The notes under the pieces were generated by a model that did no database searches, had not been told where the DNA came from, and worked only from the letters and a program-made list of their open reading frames with translations. The translations under genes and the position numbers were made by a program. 64,000 bases of DNA from Faecalibacterium prausnitzii. Lineage in GTDB: Bacteria > Bacillota > Clostridia > Oscillospirales > Ruminococcaceae. This document shows, piece after piece, positions 15,478 through 24,273 of the stretch (its first letter is position 1; each line of letters begins with the position of its first letter). The stretch covers positions 186,001 to 250,000 of the forward strand of contig NZ_PRLD01000001.1 in the NCBI RefSeq assembly GCF_003287405.1, in the 5' to 3' direction.

Positions 15478-16220
15478 TACTGCGGCCCTCCTGTCAACCC
15501 GTGCACACCCGCATGAGTATGCGTATTCATCACGATGCCGCCAAGTGTCAGCGTTCCAGAAATATCCACATTGCCCTGAACCTGAACATTTCCTTTTATT
15601 TTCACATTGCCAGTCACATCAACGGTCGCTGTGGTGATTTTCACACTTGCAGGAAGTTTCTCAACCGAAGTGCCTCCGTTTTTCGACTTAATGCTCCCGT
15701 TGGTCACCTTGATTTCCGACGCTCCCCTTTTTACAGTGACAGAGTCATCTTTCATCGTGACAACAGTATCTTTCTTCTTTAGTTCGATGCTGTCTTTCTT
15801 GACGGTGATGGTCGCAGTCGGCGCAAAAACAACTGCTGCGTCCTCACTGCCGGCACGCTTAACCTGCTCGCTAGACGATGCAGGCAAGCCCGGCAGCAAG
15901 GTTGCATTGGATAAGTCCCACTTCAAGTCTGTTCCAGAGCCGCCCTCTCCGAAAATAGCCACACATCCATCCCCGGAATGCACAGGAAACGCAAACCCGA
16001 TTGTGCCGCCTGCTCCGGTAGGCATCAGGATGGCCGTGCCCGAAATTTTAGGGTAGGGTACTTCCCTATCATCATCGGTCGTTACTTTCAAATCCGGCGT
16101 TAATTCAGCAGTGAAGTTTTCGGACACGTTACCGACCTTAGCAGGTGCCGAGGTGTGGATATTATCCCTCATGTACTGGTCGATGGTGCTCACGACTGCA
16201 TCGCGGAAGTCCTGATCCAC
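15477..16220 (-). CDS. baseplate spike (gp138-like) with iron-binding tip
   Basis: 247 aa. The N-terminal OB-like domain resembles phage gp138 (VPYPKISGTAILMPTGAGG, GFAFPVHSGDGCVAIF). A repetitive beta-helix follows (VDVTGNVKIKGNVQVQGNVD), and the end is HTHAGVHGLTGGPQ. The HxH motif near the end of such spikes binds iron at the needle tip in P2 and phi92. It punctures the host envelope. Confidence 0.85.
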   Translation of the reverse strand: MDQDFRDAVVSTIDQYMRDNIHTSAPAKVGNVSENFTAELTPDLKVTTDDDREVPYPKISGTAILMPTGAGGTIGFAFPVHSGDGCVAIFGEGGSGTDLKWDLSNATLLPGLPASSSEQVKRAGSEDAAVVFAPTATITVKKDSIELKKKDTVVTMKDDSVTVKRGASEIKVTNGSIKSKNGGTSVEKLPASVKITTATVDVTGNVKIKGNVQVQGNVDISGTLTLGGIVMNTHTHAGVHGLTGGPQ

Positions 16221-16221
16221 G

Positions 16222-17118
16222 CTACTTCACCTCCACAAACTGCCCAACGCATTGCCAATCGTCGCCCTCCGTATCGCCGGTGAACCTGATTTTTGACGCT
16301 CGGTAGTTCCCCTTGTACTCTCTGGATTCCACTTTCACATAATCGTCAATCTGAATATGGCCATTTAGGCAATATGTAACTTCAATGCCTTTTTTGGCCT
16401 TTCTTTTGGTCGTATTAGAACTCGCGTTCTTGCTCGTTGAAGATTTGCTACTGGTCGATGCGGATTCAAAGAAAGGCTTCGGTGAACCAATCATGCCGGA
16501 ATCAGCCGAAAGGACATAAGCCGCCATCGTTAGAGGTTCATCCAGAGCACATATTTGAACGATTCCGTTTTGAACGCTCCAACGAAGCTTGCTTCTATCA
16601 CACAGTCGCCCGATAAGCGTCTTTCCTGTGCCAACAAAAGCAAAATTCTTAAAGTCGATCATTTTAGCCTTGGGAGAAAGCTTAACTTCGCACCCCATTT
16701 CTTGAGCAACATCCCTGACGATTTTTTCTCCGTTCACAACACCCGAATAACTCAGGCTCACCGTTGTATCTCGTGCGGATGTAAAGCTATCCACAAACTC
16801 AATTGTGGTCTGTCGATCCGCGCCGTTTGTTTCGGTTTCAAAACACGTCAGAGAACCGCCCATAATAACAGGCAGGTCATCGCCATATCCAGCACGCAGT
16901 TCAATCAGGCAATCTTCCTGCTCCAAAAGGCGCAAGGTTTCATCCGCCAGATTCCAAAGTGTGATTTTCCCTGTATTAGAACTTGAACTATCGCCAATTT
17001 CACAGGAAAAGGAACATCGGATAACCCTCTTCGTTTTTTCGTTAGGCTTTCCGATTTCGCGGCCAACAGAATTATTTTTCCCGATTCTTACTCGGTACTG
17101 TCTATCCCAGATGTCCAT
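16222..17118 (-). CDS. baseplate hub protein (gpD-like)
   Basis: 298 aa. Begins MDIWDRQYRVRIGKNN, followed by GKITLWNLADETLRLLEQED and GYGDDLPVIMGGSL, the pattern of late-control D/hub proteins. A Ser/Thr/Lys-rich linker (residues 215-235) separates the last domain. It lies between the Dit-like protein and the spike, which is standard. Confidence 0.75.
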   Translation of the reverse strand: MDIWDRQYRVRIGKNNSVGREIGKPNEKTKRVIRCSFSCEIGDSSSSNTGKITLWNLADETLRLLEQEDCLIELRAGYGDDLPVIMGGSLTCFETETNGADRQTTIEFVDSFTSARDTTVSLSYSGVVNGEKIVRDVAQEMGCEVKLSPKAKMIDFKNFAFVGTGKTLIGRLCDRSKLRWSVQNGIVQICALDEPLTMAAYVLSADSGMIGSPKPFFESASTSSKSSTSKNASSNTTKRKAKKGIEVTYCLNGHIQIDDYVKVESREYKGNYRASKIRFTGDTEGDDWQCVGQFVEVK

Positions 17119-17121
17119 CTG

Positions 17122-17451
17122 TTACACTCCAAGCTGTTTTGCAGGAAGGTATAACAATTTTGCCTTTCCATCCACAAAATCGTTGCGGCCAATTGTTTCC
17201 TGCTCCGTTTCAACGCCAAGAACGCCCGGTGGACCTCCTTGGGTTTGATAGTAGAAATTCCAAATCGTCCCCGGCACGAGCCGCGCCATGCCGAGGATAA
17301 TATTCATTTCTGCGTCATATATACTGAGCATCCAAAAGCCACCGTATGCGTTCCATGTCAGCCGGAGATTGTAGTACACTTCATCAAGGTTCACGCGCAT
17401 GATGGAATCGTTTCGGTCCGGCACAGAGATTTCATAGTATTCCAAATCCAT
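17122..17451 (-). CDS. 109-aa baseplate-associated protein
   Basis: Beta-rich (YYNLRLTWNAYGGFWMLSIY, QGGPPGVLGVETEQE). This size and sequence occur between Dit-like and hub genes in many Gram-positive contractile phages. No biochemical role known. Confidence 0.65.
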   Translation of the reverse strand: MDLEYYEISVPDRNDSIMRVNLDEVYYNLRLTWNAYGGFWMLSIYDAEMNIILGMARLVPGTIWNFYYQTQGGPPGVLGVETEQETIGRNDFVDGKAKLLYLPAKQLGV

Positions 17452-17461
17452 CGCCTATACC

Positions 17462-18025
17462 TCACTTAAACAATCCTATGGCTTTTGCCCCAGAACAAAG
17501 AATACTGCTGCGGGAAGAAGATTTTCCGCTGCTGGAAGATTTTGCCGTGGAGGTGCTCTTCTGGCTCGCACCGGTATTCTTTTTAGACGTTCCTCCGCGA
17601 GCGTACTTTATGCTGATATTTGCAGTTTCTGTCGAATTGATAGACACCTGCTTCAATTTCAGTTCAATACGTTCGCAGTTACTTTCCTCTTTGGGGAACG
17701 TCACGCTCTCGATGCAGACATTCTCATAGCTGTCACCGCCGGCCGTAAAGGTCATCGGTGTTCTTTTCTCCCACAACTGCCGCAACTCCTCGACAGCACT
17801 CTGTACCCGGCTCGATGATGCCGGGTGCCGGTCCGCCCATGTAATCGGCGCGTTAGAAATCACAGCTGTGACATCAAGCGTCACCGCTTCCAGACAGATG
17901 TGGTCACTGGCGCTATACCCTTCTTCCGTTGCGTAGTCCGGGATCTTGCTGGACAATGTTTCCGGGCGTTTGATGATAGCATCGAATTCAAAATCTCCCA
18001 AGCGTGCGGGCTGTGTCGCTTCCAT
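17462..18025 (-). CDS. Dit-like baseplate/tail protein
   Basis: 187 aa. The N-terminal 130 residues (FDAIIKRPETLSSKIPDYAT, RTPMTFTAGGDSYENVCIES) fit the Dit-like phage tail protein fold. The last 45 residues are a Ser/Lys/Thr-rich low-complexity tail. Connects tail tube/tape measure to the hub. Confidence 0.65.
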   Translation of the reverse strand: MEATQPARLGDFEFDAIIKRPETLSSKIPDYATEEGYSASDHICLEAVTLDVTAVISNAPITWADRHPASSSRVQSAVEELRQLWEKRTPMTFTAGGDSYENVCIESVTFPKEESNCERIELKLKQVSINSTETANISIKYARGGTSKKNTGASQKSTSTAKSSSSGKSSSRSSILCSGAKAIGLFK

Positions 18026-18031
18026 CAGGCA

Positions 18032-19966
18032 TCACCTCCCGTAATTAAGCGCATGCGTCAAATCTTTCGTAGATTGCGAGGACTGCGAACTCACGGTAGA
18101 CTGCAGTTTGGATGCGGCATTGCGATCAGACACTTGGAACGTGTAGCTTTGTCGGTTTTCCTGTTTTACAGTGATGTTTTTGGTGTTCGTAGTTTGAGCA
18201 ATCGGCCGCTGTGATGCCGTTGTTGTAGACACCGGCCTTCCTCCCGAAATAAATGCACTGGCAGCATTTCTACTTGTGGCAGTGCTCCCAGAGGAAGTCT
18301 GCGTCCCTGTCGGTGATTTACCATTGCTTGTGCGGCCGCTGCCACCAGAGGATTTTCCGCCTCCCATGCCTCTAAAACCAGGCGAATTCTTATCAGGACC
18401 GTCCCCGCCATCAGAATCATCGACATCACCGCCATTTCCACCGGCAAAGAAATTTTTTACGCCGTTCCACAGGTTCTTAGCCCAGGTGATTTTATCGCCG
18501 AACCAGTCAAAGAATCCTTTCAGCCAATCCCAAATTGCCTGTGCGCTTTCTTTCAGTGGCTCCCATGTTTCGCCAAAAGCAGCGCGTCCCAAACCATTCA
18601 GAATATCGAGGAAATCTTGCCACAGTTCCTTACAGCCTGTCAGGAATTGCGTCCAATCACCGGTCTGAAAGCCGGTAATCAAGCCAGCCAGAAGGTCGAA
18701 TAGGTGCCCGCCCAGTGTGATGATGTCTGCGGTCAGGTCAACTAGTCCTTGCCAAAGGGCTTGCAGAACAACTAAAATCGCACCTTTGTGTTCCTCCCAG
18801 AACTGACCCAGCGAATCAAGAGCGTCTCGGCCAAATTGCTTTGCCCCCTCGAAGAACGCACTGATTTTCTCTCTCAATGCGTCAACGTCAACACCAGCCT
18901 CGCTCAGGAGTCGCCCAAAGACGCTATCGCCGCCCTGCAGGAAAGTAAAAACATCTTCCAGCACAAGGAACAGTAAGAGCCATTTTGCGGCCGCAAGGGC
19001 AGTTTGCAGATTAAATCCTTGCAGGAGTTTCACTGCGCCCACTAGGAAAGACAGAATCTTGTTTCCGTTGGTTGCAAGGAACAGAGCTGCGGCGACCATC
19101 GCAATCAGCTTCAACAACTGTTCTACGCCGCCAAGTTTCTCGGCAATATTTTTCAGCCACGAAGTCAGCCGTTGTGCTTTTCCTATCAGGAAATCGCTTA
19201 TGGTTTTTATTGTTTTGCCAATACTGGTTGTGATGCCAAGCATGTCATCTGCGCCTGCAAGCCAAAGCCCCCACTGATTTCTGACATAAGTAAGAGCGTC
19301 CCCGATGCCGAAACCGAGTTCATCAAAGTTCTTTTGAATGTCGCTTTCCGCCGCAAAGAACGCTTCTTTCAGTTGCTTTGCGGAAAGTTTTCCGCTCTCT
19401 GCCAGATTTTGGAGCTGCTTTTCGGACACTCCCATTGCAGACGAAATGGCTTTCACCACCTCCGGGGCAGCTGTTTTTAAGTTGGAGAAGCCAGATTTGT
19501 CCAGCTTGCCCGAAGACATAGCCTTTTGCAGTACACTCATGGTGTTGTCAAGATTTGCTTCTCTGCCGGAGCCCTTTTCCAGCTTTTCGACAAGCGAAAC
19601 AAACTTCACAGCATCATCAACCGGGAACAGTTTACTGTTCAACTGCACCAGCTTTGTCACATCTCCGGCCATGGCTCCGTATTCTTCACGGCAATCCTGA
19701 GCCCCTTGCAGAATCTTCTGCTGAATATCCGCTTGATCTCCCATCTCGCGGGTTGCCCCGCGGATGGTATCGTTGATACTGCCAAATTCCTCTGCAAGAC
19801 TAGCAAGCTTAGTAAAGGAAAAGCCGATGCCGATTGCTCCAAGTGCTTTAGCTGCAAAGCCTTTTACTTCGCTGATAGCGCTTTTTGCGTCATCAACAGA
19901 GCTTTTATCGACCTTGAACAGAATTTGATTGACGAACTTTCCGATTACAGTTTCCTTCGCCGCCAC
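18032..19966 (-). CDS. tape measure protein
   Basis: 644 aa from GTG at 19966 directly after the frameshift stop. The N-terminal part is helical (VDKSSVDDAKSAISEVKGFA) with a conserved tape-measure block (EREANL-like NTMSVLQKAMSSGKLDKSGF). Hydrophobic helices lie near residues 285-345, and a Gly/Ser-rich region follows near 525-600. At about 1.5 angstrom per residue it predicts a tail of roughly 100 nm. Confidence 0.9.
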   Translation of the reverse strand: MAAKETVIGKFVNQILFKVDKSSVDDAKSAISEVKGFAAKALGAIGIGFSFTKLASLAEEFGSINDTIRGATREMGDQADIQQKILQGAQDCREEYGAMAGDVTKLVQLNSKLFPVDDAVKFVSLVEKLEKGSGREANLDNTMSVLQKAMSSGKLDKSGFSNLKTAAPEVVKAISSAMGVSEKQLQNLAESGKLSAKQLKEAFFAAESDIQKNFDELGFGIGDALTYVRNQWGLWLAGADDMLGITTSIGKTIKTISDFLIGKAQRLTSWLKNIAEKLGGVEQLLKLIAMVAAALFLATNGNKILSFLVGAVKLLQGFNLQTALAAAKWLLLFLVLEDVFTFLQGGDSVFGRLLSEAGVDVDALREKISAFFEGAKQFGRDALDSLGQFWEEHKGAILVVLQALWQGLVDLTADIITLGGHLFDLLAGLITGFQTGDWTQFLTGCKELWQDFLDILNGLGRAAFGETWEPLKESAQAIWDWLKGFFDWFGDKITWAKNLWNGVKNFFAGGNGGDVDDSDGGDGPDKNSPGFRGMGGGKSSGGSGRTSNGKSPTGTQTSSGSTATSRNAASAFISGGRPVSTTTASQRPIAQTTNTKNITVKQENRQSYTFQVSDRNAASKLQSTVSSQSSQSTKDLTHALNYGR

Positions 19967-20233
19967 TTATGTATCCCCCCTTCTGTCCTCTTGGCTTTTG
20001 GCGTACTCAATGTCCCGCTGCATCATAATCAGGTCGTAGAGTTTTAGCATTTCATCCAGATTATAAACATAGGTCAGTTCGTACATCGAAGCCACCCGCT
20101 CACGAATCAGGGTATACATAATCCATTCAAGGTTCGTTACTCTGTCGTTGTCGAACTCTCCGTACTGTTCGAGCTGCCCGCCCGGCGCACTTTGATAAGG
20201 CCTCCAAAGAGGGTGCTCGCATCTTTGAAAAAA
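19967..20233 (-). CDS. -1 frameshift extension of the tail assembly chaperone
   Basis: A slippery heptamer T-TTT-TTC lies in the correct phase at 20227-20233. Shifting -1 there gives 87 open codons ending at TAA 19967-19969, immediately before the tape-measure GTG. The new tail carries LEWIMYTLIRERVASMYELT, typical of chaperone extensions (lambda G/GT logic). The product would be 228 aa. Confidence 0.8.
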   Translation of the reverse strand, partial: FFQRCEHPLWRPYQSAPGGQLEQYGEFDNDRVTNLEWIMYTLIRERVASMYELTYVYNLDEMLKLYDLIMMQRDIEYAKSQEDRRGDT

Positions 20234-20652
20234 CCGCTGAAGTTTAAGCGAATGACCTCAGCACAAAGATTGAGCATTCCGGCGAGGTACTGGCAGAAAA
20301 TTTCATCAAAATCATCCTCGCCCATGACCTCATAAGTGTTTTTCTCAGGATCCAAAACGCGGATGTTGCTGTGATCCAGCAGGAGCTCACTCACCAGTTT
20401 GCTCAATGCGTTGCCATTGATGCGGGCAAGTGCCTTGACCAGCGAGTCTTTGTCCATGTCCATCCCGTCAAACATTTCCATGTTGACAGCATCCTTATCG
20501 TCGCTAGCAACCGACACGGTGCCCAGAATCGGCAGGATGATAGATGCAACATCGCCAAAAATGTAGGTGGCATCCTTGGCACCGAATGGACGAACCTTGA
20601 ACTGGTATTCGCCAACCGTGATGTCGCGCATCTCCATGCGTTTCATTTTCAT
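20137..20652 (-). CDS. tail assembly chaperone, short form
   Basis: 171 aa from ATG 20652 (AGGAG nine bases upstream). Begins MKMKRMEMRDITVGEYQFKV, followed by an acidic helical domain. It wraps the tape-measure protein during tail assembly and lies directly upstream of it. A fraction is extended by frameshifting (see 19967-20233). Confidence 0.8.
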   Translation of the reverse strand: MKMKRMEMRDITVGEYQFKVRPFGAKDATYIFGDVASIILPILGTVSVASDDKDAVNMEMFDGMDMDKDSLVKALARINGNALSKLVSELLLDHSNIRVLDPEKNTYEVMGEDDFDEIFCQYLAGMLNLCAEVIRLNFSGFFKDASTLFGGLIKVRRAGSSNSTESSTTTE

Positions 20653-20668
20653 ATCAGGTTTTCTCCTT

Positions 20669-21094
20669 TCAGTTCTTCGGTTCCATCTTGCCAACAGCCC
20701 GCAGTGTCCACTCCTGACTCTGGCCGGTCTTACCGTAAGCGCACGGGGCAGGCTTGGAAACCCATGCCTTGGACGCCGTGAAATCCGGGTTAGAGCCCAG
20801 ATCCTTGATCTGCATATTGAAAAGGCCGCTGCCCGGGATCCGCTTGTTATTGTTGTACTGCTTCAGCAGCCAGTTGTTTGTTTTGGAGCCGTACTGCAGG
20901 ACCAGCTTGATTTCATAACGAGGATCATCCGGAATCGAAATGACCACTTCGCCATCTGCACCGGCTTCATCCGTCACGCCATCACCCTGCGGAGTAATGG
21001 TAATAAAGCCATCCTCCGTAAAACCAGACGCGATGTGAATGCCCATGGTGCACAGAACGTTTTTCGGGGAGTAAACGGTTACATCTCCACGCAT
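20669..21094 (-). CDS. tail tube protein
   Basis: 141 aa, beta-rich (GFTEDGFITITPQGDGVTDE, PDDPRYEIKLVLQYGSKTNN). Size and place right after the sheath gene fit the tail tube of contractile phages (DUF3277-like). Confidence 0.8.
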   Translation of the reverse strand: MRGDVTVYSPKNVLCTMGIHIASGFTEDGFITITPQGDGVTDEAGADGEVVISIPDDPRYEIKLVLQYGSKTNNWLLKQYNNNKRIPGSGLFNMQIKDLGSNPDFTASKAWVSKPAPCAYGKTGQSQEWTLRAVGKMEPKN

Positions 21095-21111
21095 TTAGCG
21101 GTTCTCCTTTC

Positions 21112-22155
21112 TCAGTAATTCAGTGTGCCGCCAATTTTCGCGGCGATCAGGGCACCTGCCAGCTGTGCTGTCCATGTCACACCGGTAAGACGGCGGCTCT
21201 TACGAGTTGCGGCATCCAAATCGGCCGCGCGCGGCACAGTGACGGTATATGCACGAGACGCTTCTCCATCATCGGAAGAAGCATCCTGCACAATGCCACC
21301 AGCACGCACGCCCTCTTCCAGCGCATCAATGACAGCATTCTGCACCAGCGCAATGCCCTGATCGGTATAAGGCACTTTGGGCAAGCCCAGAAGCAAGTTC
21401 AGCACCTTGGACTGAATTTCGGTCTTCAGCCAGTCACGGAAACGAATGGTGTCGATCCACTCGCCGCCGCTCACCTTGCCACCTTGCACCATGGCTTTGC
21501 TGCCAACAGTTGTGTAATACGAGATATTGCGTGTTTCCAGACTTGCAATATCCGTGGTGGACAGTCCCTGTGCAGACACCATGGAAAGGGACTTAAAGCA
21601 CCACTGCTCACTGCCCGGGTCATAGGAGAGGAACCGGGAGGCGTAAGCACAGTTCACGCAGTCGTTCTCGGCGGTAGCGTGAATGACCGCGGTGCGAAGC
21701 ATTGCATCCGATACCGGAGAGGACGAAATGCCGGTTGTCTCGCAGATACACAGCTTTTCATTGGCTTCTGTCCAGTCGGCAATGCTCTGGTAGAAGTCCT
21801 CCTTGATGCCCGCCGGGCAGATGCAGTACCAGCCCGGCATACCGATGGCTCGGTCAAGAGTCACATCCACCTTTTCGGTGGAGCCGCTGGACAGCTTCTG
21901 CACTGCGATCATTACCGCGGGCGGCTTTGGGGACTGCCCAAACACCTTGCTGGCACCAATGTACACAGGGTCGTCCGCTGCGAATCCGGCGCTCTTGAGG
22001 TCCTGCAAGCTCGCATAACCGGCAACATCAGGTGTAACGCGACCGCCGGGGGCTTTAGGCAGAGGGCCGACAATGAGGATGGTGTCATAACCACCATCAA
22101 TGGACATCGCTTCGGAGATCTGGATATTGACCTCAACGATTTTGTCGATATTCAT
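21112..22155 (-). CDS. contractile tail sheath protein (DUF3383 type)
   Basis: 347 aa. MNIDKIVEVNIQISEAMSID and the following FGTILIVG-like strand (YDTILIVGPLPKAP), VGQSPKPPAVMIAVQ-type motif and a C-terminal domain with VPRAADLDAATRKSRRLTGV are typical. Its presence establishes a contractile tail. Confidence 0.88.
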   Translation of the reverse strand: MNIDKIVEVNIQISEAMSIDGGYDTILIVGPLPKAPGGRVTPDVAGYASLQDLKSAGFAADDPVYIGASKVFGQSPKPPAVMIAVQKLSSGSTEKVDVTLDRAIGMPGWYCICPAGIKEDFYQSIADWTEANEKLCICETTGISSSPVSDAMLRTAVIHATAENDCVNCAYASRFLSYDPGSEQWCFKSLSMVSAQGLSTTDIASLETRNISYYTTVGSKAMVQGGKVSGGEWIDTIRFRDWLKTEIQSKVLNLLLGLPKVPYTDQGIALVQNAVIDALEEGVRAGGIVQDASSDDGEASRAYTVTVPRAADLDAATRKSRRLTGVTWTAQLAGALIAAKIGGTLNY

Positions 22156-22169
22156 GTGGTCTCGCTCCT

Positions 22170-22760
22170 TTACTCATTTCGGATTTCTTTTTTGACTTCG
22201 ACTTCGTCAAACCATCCGGCTTCCATGTCTGCAACTTTTTTGGATGCTGCACTGGCATGGTCTTCCGAATACTCGCCGTCAATCGGAGCCAAGGCGGCGT
22301 ACTCCTTAGTACGCTGCACAAAATCCACATAAAAAGAACAGCGCGCCCTCTCTACGCCGGGCGCGCTGTTATGGATTGGTTCAGGTGACCCTTCCGTGCA
22401 TACCGTGATATTCATGGCGCGCATTTTGTCACCTGCGTATTGGCTATCAAAAAACTGAATAGCTTGTTCAAGGTCGTCCACGACCGTTGACAAACTAACT
22501 TTTTTCACCCCGGCAGCGTGCTCCGTCTTGCTCTCGGTGACCAGTTCAGCAGAAAACGGAATGCGTTTGCATTTTTCCTGCCAAAGAATCCCGTTCTTGA
22601 CGTACTCAAACGAGTTCACCGGCTCGATGCGTTCAAAGTCAAGAACGACATACGGAAGCGGTGGACGAACGGAATTGGGATAGCTGTAAATCACTGTGCA
22701 ATGGGGGTACAGTTCCACAAACATGAGCCGAACCGCCTCGCGGCACTCAGCTGGTGTCAT
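22170..22760 (-). CDS. neck/tail-completion protein (LIC_12616-like)
   Basis: 196 aa starting at the ATG at 22760, six bases after GGGGAG. MTPAECREAVRLMFVELYPH and SVRPPLPYVVLDFERIEPVN are characteristic of the phage neck proteins encoded just before the sheath gene. Confidence 0.7.
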   Translation of the reverse strand: MTPAECREAVRLMFVELYPHCTVIYSYPNSVRPPLPYVVLDFERIEPVNSFEYVKNGILWQEKCKRIPFSAELVTESKTEHAAGVKKVSLSTVVDDLEQAIQFFDSQYAGDKMRAMNITVCTEGSPEPIHNSAPGVERARCSFYVDFVQRTKEYAALAPIDGEYSEDHASAASKKVADMEAGWFDEVEVKKEIRNE

Positions 22761-23109
22761 TGGCATTCTCCCCTTTCTCGCCCTCAACAGCTTCAAACTC
22801 TGATATCCAGTGCTTCAGGATGGTGTTTCCCCAGTAGATGGACGATTTGCAGGCGTACCACTGCCCCATGTAAAGCAGACGATCTCCCGTTGTCTGTTTA
22901 TCCGGTTCCGTAGGAAGAAGCTGGGCATCGCTATACACAGTCAGAACGCCGGTCGTAGAGCGGCCGGAAGCATCATCTTGATTGCGGCGCGTTTTGGCCT
23001 GCACATCAAGTGGAAGCTGCATATCCGAGTAAGTTGTTTCGGACGTACCACTATCCCAGCTGGTACCCTTGTAGCGGCGCACGGTGTACATCTGCTTAAA
23101 GATGTTCAT
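22747..23109 (-). CDS. head-tail connector protein
   Basis: 120 aa from ATG 23109 (MNIFKQMYTVRRYKGTSWDS), beta-rich. The position between the gp10-like and neck proteins suggests a stopper or minor capsid role. Overlaps both neighbours. Confidence 0.6.
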   Translation of the reverse strand: MNIFKQMYTVRRYKGTSWDSGTSETTYSDMQLPLDVQAKTRRNQDDASGRSTTGVLTVYSDAQLLPTEPDKQTTGDRLLYMGQWYACKSSIYWGNTILKHWISEFEAVEGEKGENANDTS

Positions 23110-23636
23110 TTCTTTCCTTTCTTGATAACGTACTGGCAATTCTGACGCAAGGCACCTGTATCAATCAGGGGCTTCGTGGAACTCTTCCCTTTAATATGCA
23201 CAGGCACCGGGCCTTTCTTGCCATATTCGTTCATCATCCAGCCGCCCTCGATGGTGATGGGCGCATTGGGTGCCCATTCCTCATCTTTGATTGCATCCTG
23301 AATCATAGACTTTGCCTGCGAACCAATCGCATTGACAACTGAATCGGCTGTTTCCAATGAGGACAGAGCCTGCTGCGAAAACTCTGCCAGTTCTTCCGAG
23401 TGCTTTTTGATGGTGTCCATAAAAGGACGGGCAGGAATCATCACCGAACCGTCTTTGTGGAGGGTTCCGTAGTGGTTCCAGTAGGCGACCTCGGCCAGCG
23501 ATGTTTCATCGTCGGCCGCCTTTTGGTCTGCCTGATACCCAACCTCTATGGTCACACTGGACAGTTCGTTCAGGCGATCCATCGCCGCCCTGCCCTCTGG
23601 CGTCAGATCAAGGCCGATGTCATTGGCTATCGCCAT
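23106..23636 (-). CDS. HK97 gp10/Mu gpG-like virion morphogenesis protein
   Basis: 176 aa. The motifs VEVGYQ-type (TIEVGYQADQKAAD), IPARPFMDTIKKHSEELAEF and KPLIDTGALRQNCQYVIK are the signature of this family, needed to join tails to heads. Confidence 0.8.
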   Translation of the reverse strand: MAIANDIGLDLTPEGRAAMDRLNELSSVTIEVGYQADQKAADDETSLAEVAYWNHYGTLHKDGSVMIPARPFMDTIKKHSEELAEFSQQALSSLETADSVVNAIGSQAKSMIQDAIKDEEWAPNAPITIEGGWMMNEYGKKGPVPVHIKGKSSTKPLIDTGALRQNCQYVIKKGKK

Positions 23637-23648
23637 GGGCAGGCCTCC

Positions 23649-24035
23649 TTATCGAATCATGATAGGCACGATATGCCGGTTCCGAATCGAAATAAACTGC
23701 AAGCCGTAGGAAGTAAGCTGGTACTCAGCATCTCCGGTGGTCCCGGCGGTGCTGGTGGCAAAGGAAATGCTCACGCCACCTTCGGAAACGCTGGCTAAGC
23801 GACCAGTGTTTGCGATAGTTCCGAGAGAACTGTCACCATTGCCAGCCATTTTCATAGCATGGCAGACCAGCAACGCCACCGCCAGATTGTAATCTGCGCC
23901 GAACTTCTTTTTGGAAATGACCGGCGCTTGCAGGTCGATCCAAAAAGAAATGTCCTCGTCCGAAGCGGATTCGAACTCGGTGCCAACCTTCTTTACAATT
24001 TTGGTAATGGCGGTCACGTCAGGAGAATCCATCAA
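23649..24035 (-). CDS. head-tail connector, DUF4054 type
   Basis: 128 aa. DEDISFWIDLQAPVISKKKF, then YNLAVALLVCHAMKMAGNG and TAGTTGDAEYQLTSYGLQFI fit DUF4054 adaptor proteins that follow the capsid genes. Confidence 0.75.
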   Translation of the reverse strand: MMDSPDVTAITKIVKKVGTEFESASDEDISFWIDLQAPVISKKKFGADYNLAVALLVCHAMKMAGNGDSSLGTIANTGRLASVSEGGVSISFATSTAGTTGDAEYQLTSYGLQFISIRNRHIVPIMIR

Positions 24036-24256
24036 GATTCACCGCCCGCAGGAGCATCGGCAGGAGCGTCAGCTTCGGAATCGGCCTTTGCGTTCTTTCC
24101 GCGCGCCTTTTTCTCCTGAACCTCCTGAAGCAGGCCCATGCTGATGTAAAATGCCATTGCATCATCATAGGTTGCATCGACCTGCGCAGTTTCGCCGGGG
24201 AGCAGAGAGATGGAGCCGATGCAGATGGGCTTCACCGAAATGTTTTTGACCTTCAT
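24032..24256 (-). CDS. 74-aa capsid-region protein
   Basis: MKVKNISVKPICIGSISLLP..., with an acidic Ala/Asp-rich tail. The ATG at 24256 has AAGGAG upstream. Small beta proteins with this beginning commonly follow the major capsid gene; perhaps a capsid accessory. Confidence 0.6.
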   Translation of the reverse strand: MKVKNISVKPICIGSISLLPGETAQVDATYDDAMAFYISMGLLQEVQEKKARGKNAKADSEADAPADAPAGGES

Positions 24257-24273
24257 AGTCGGTTTCTCCTTTC

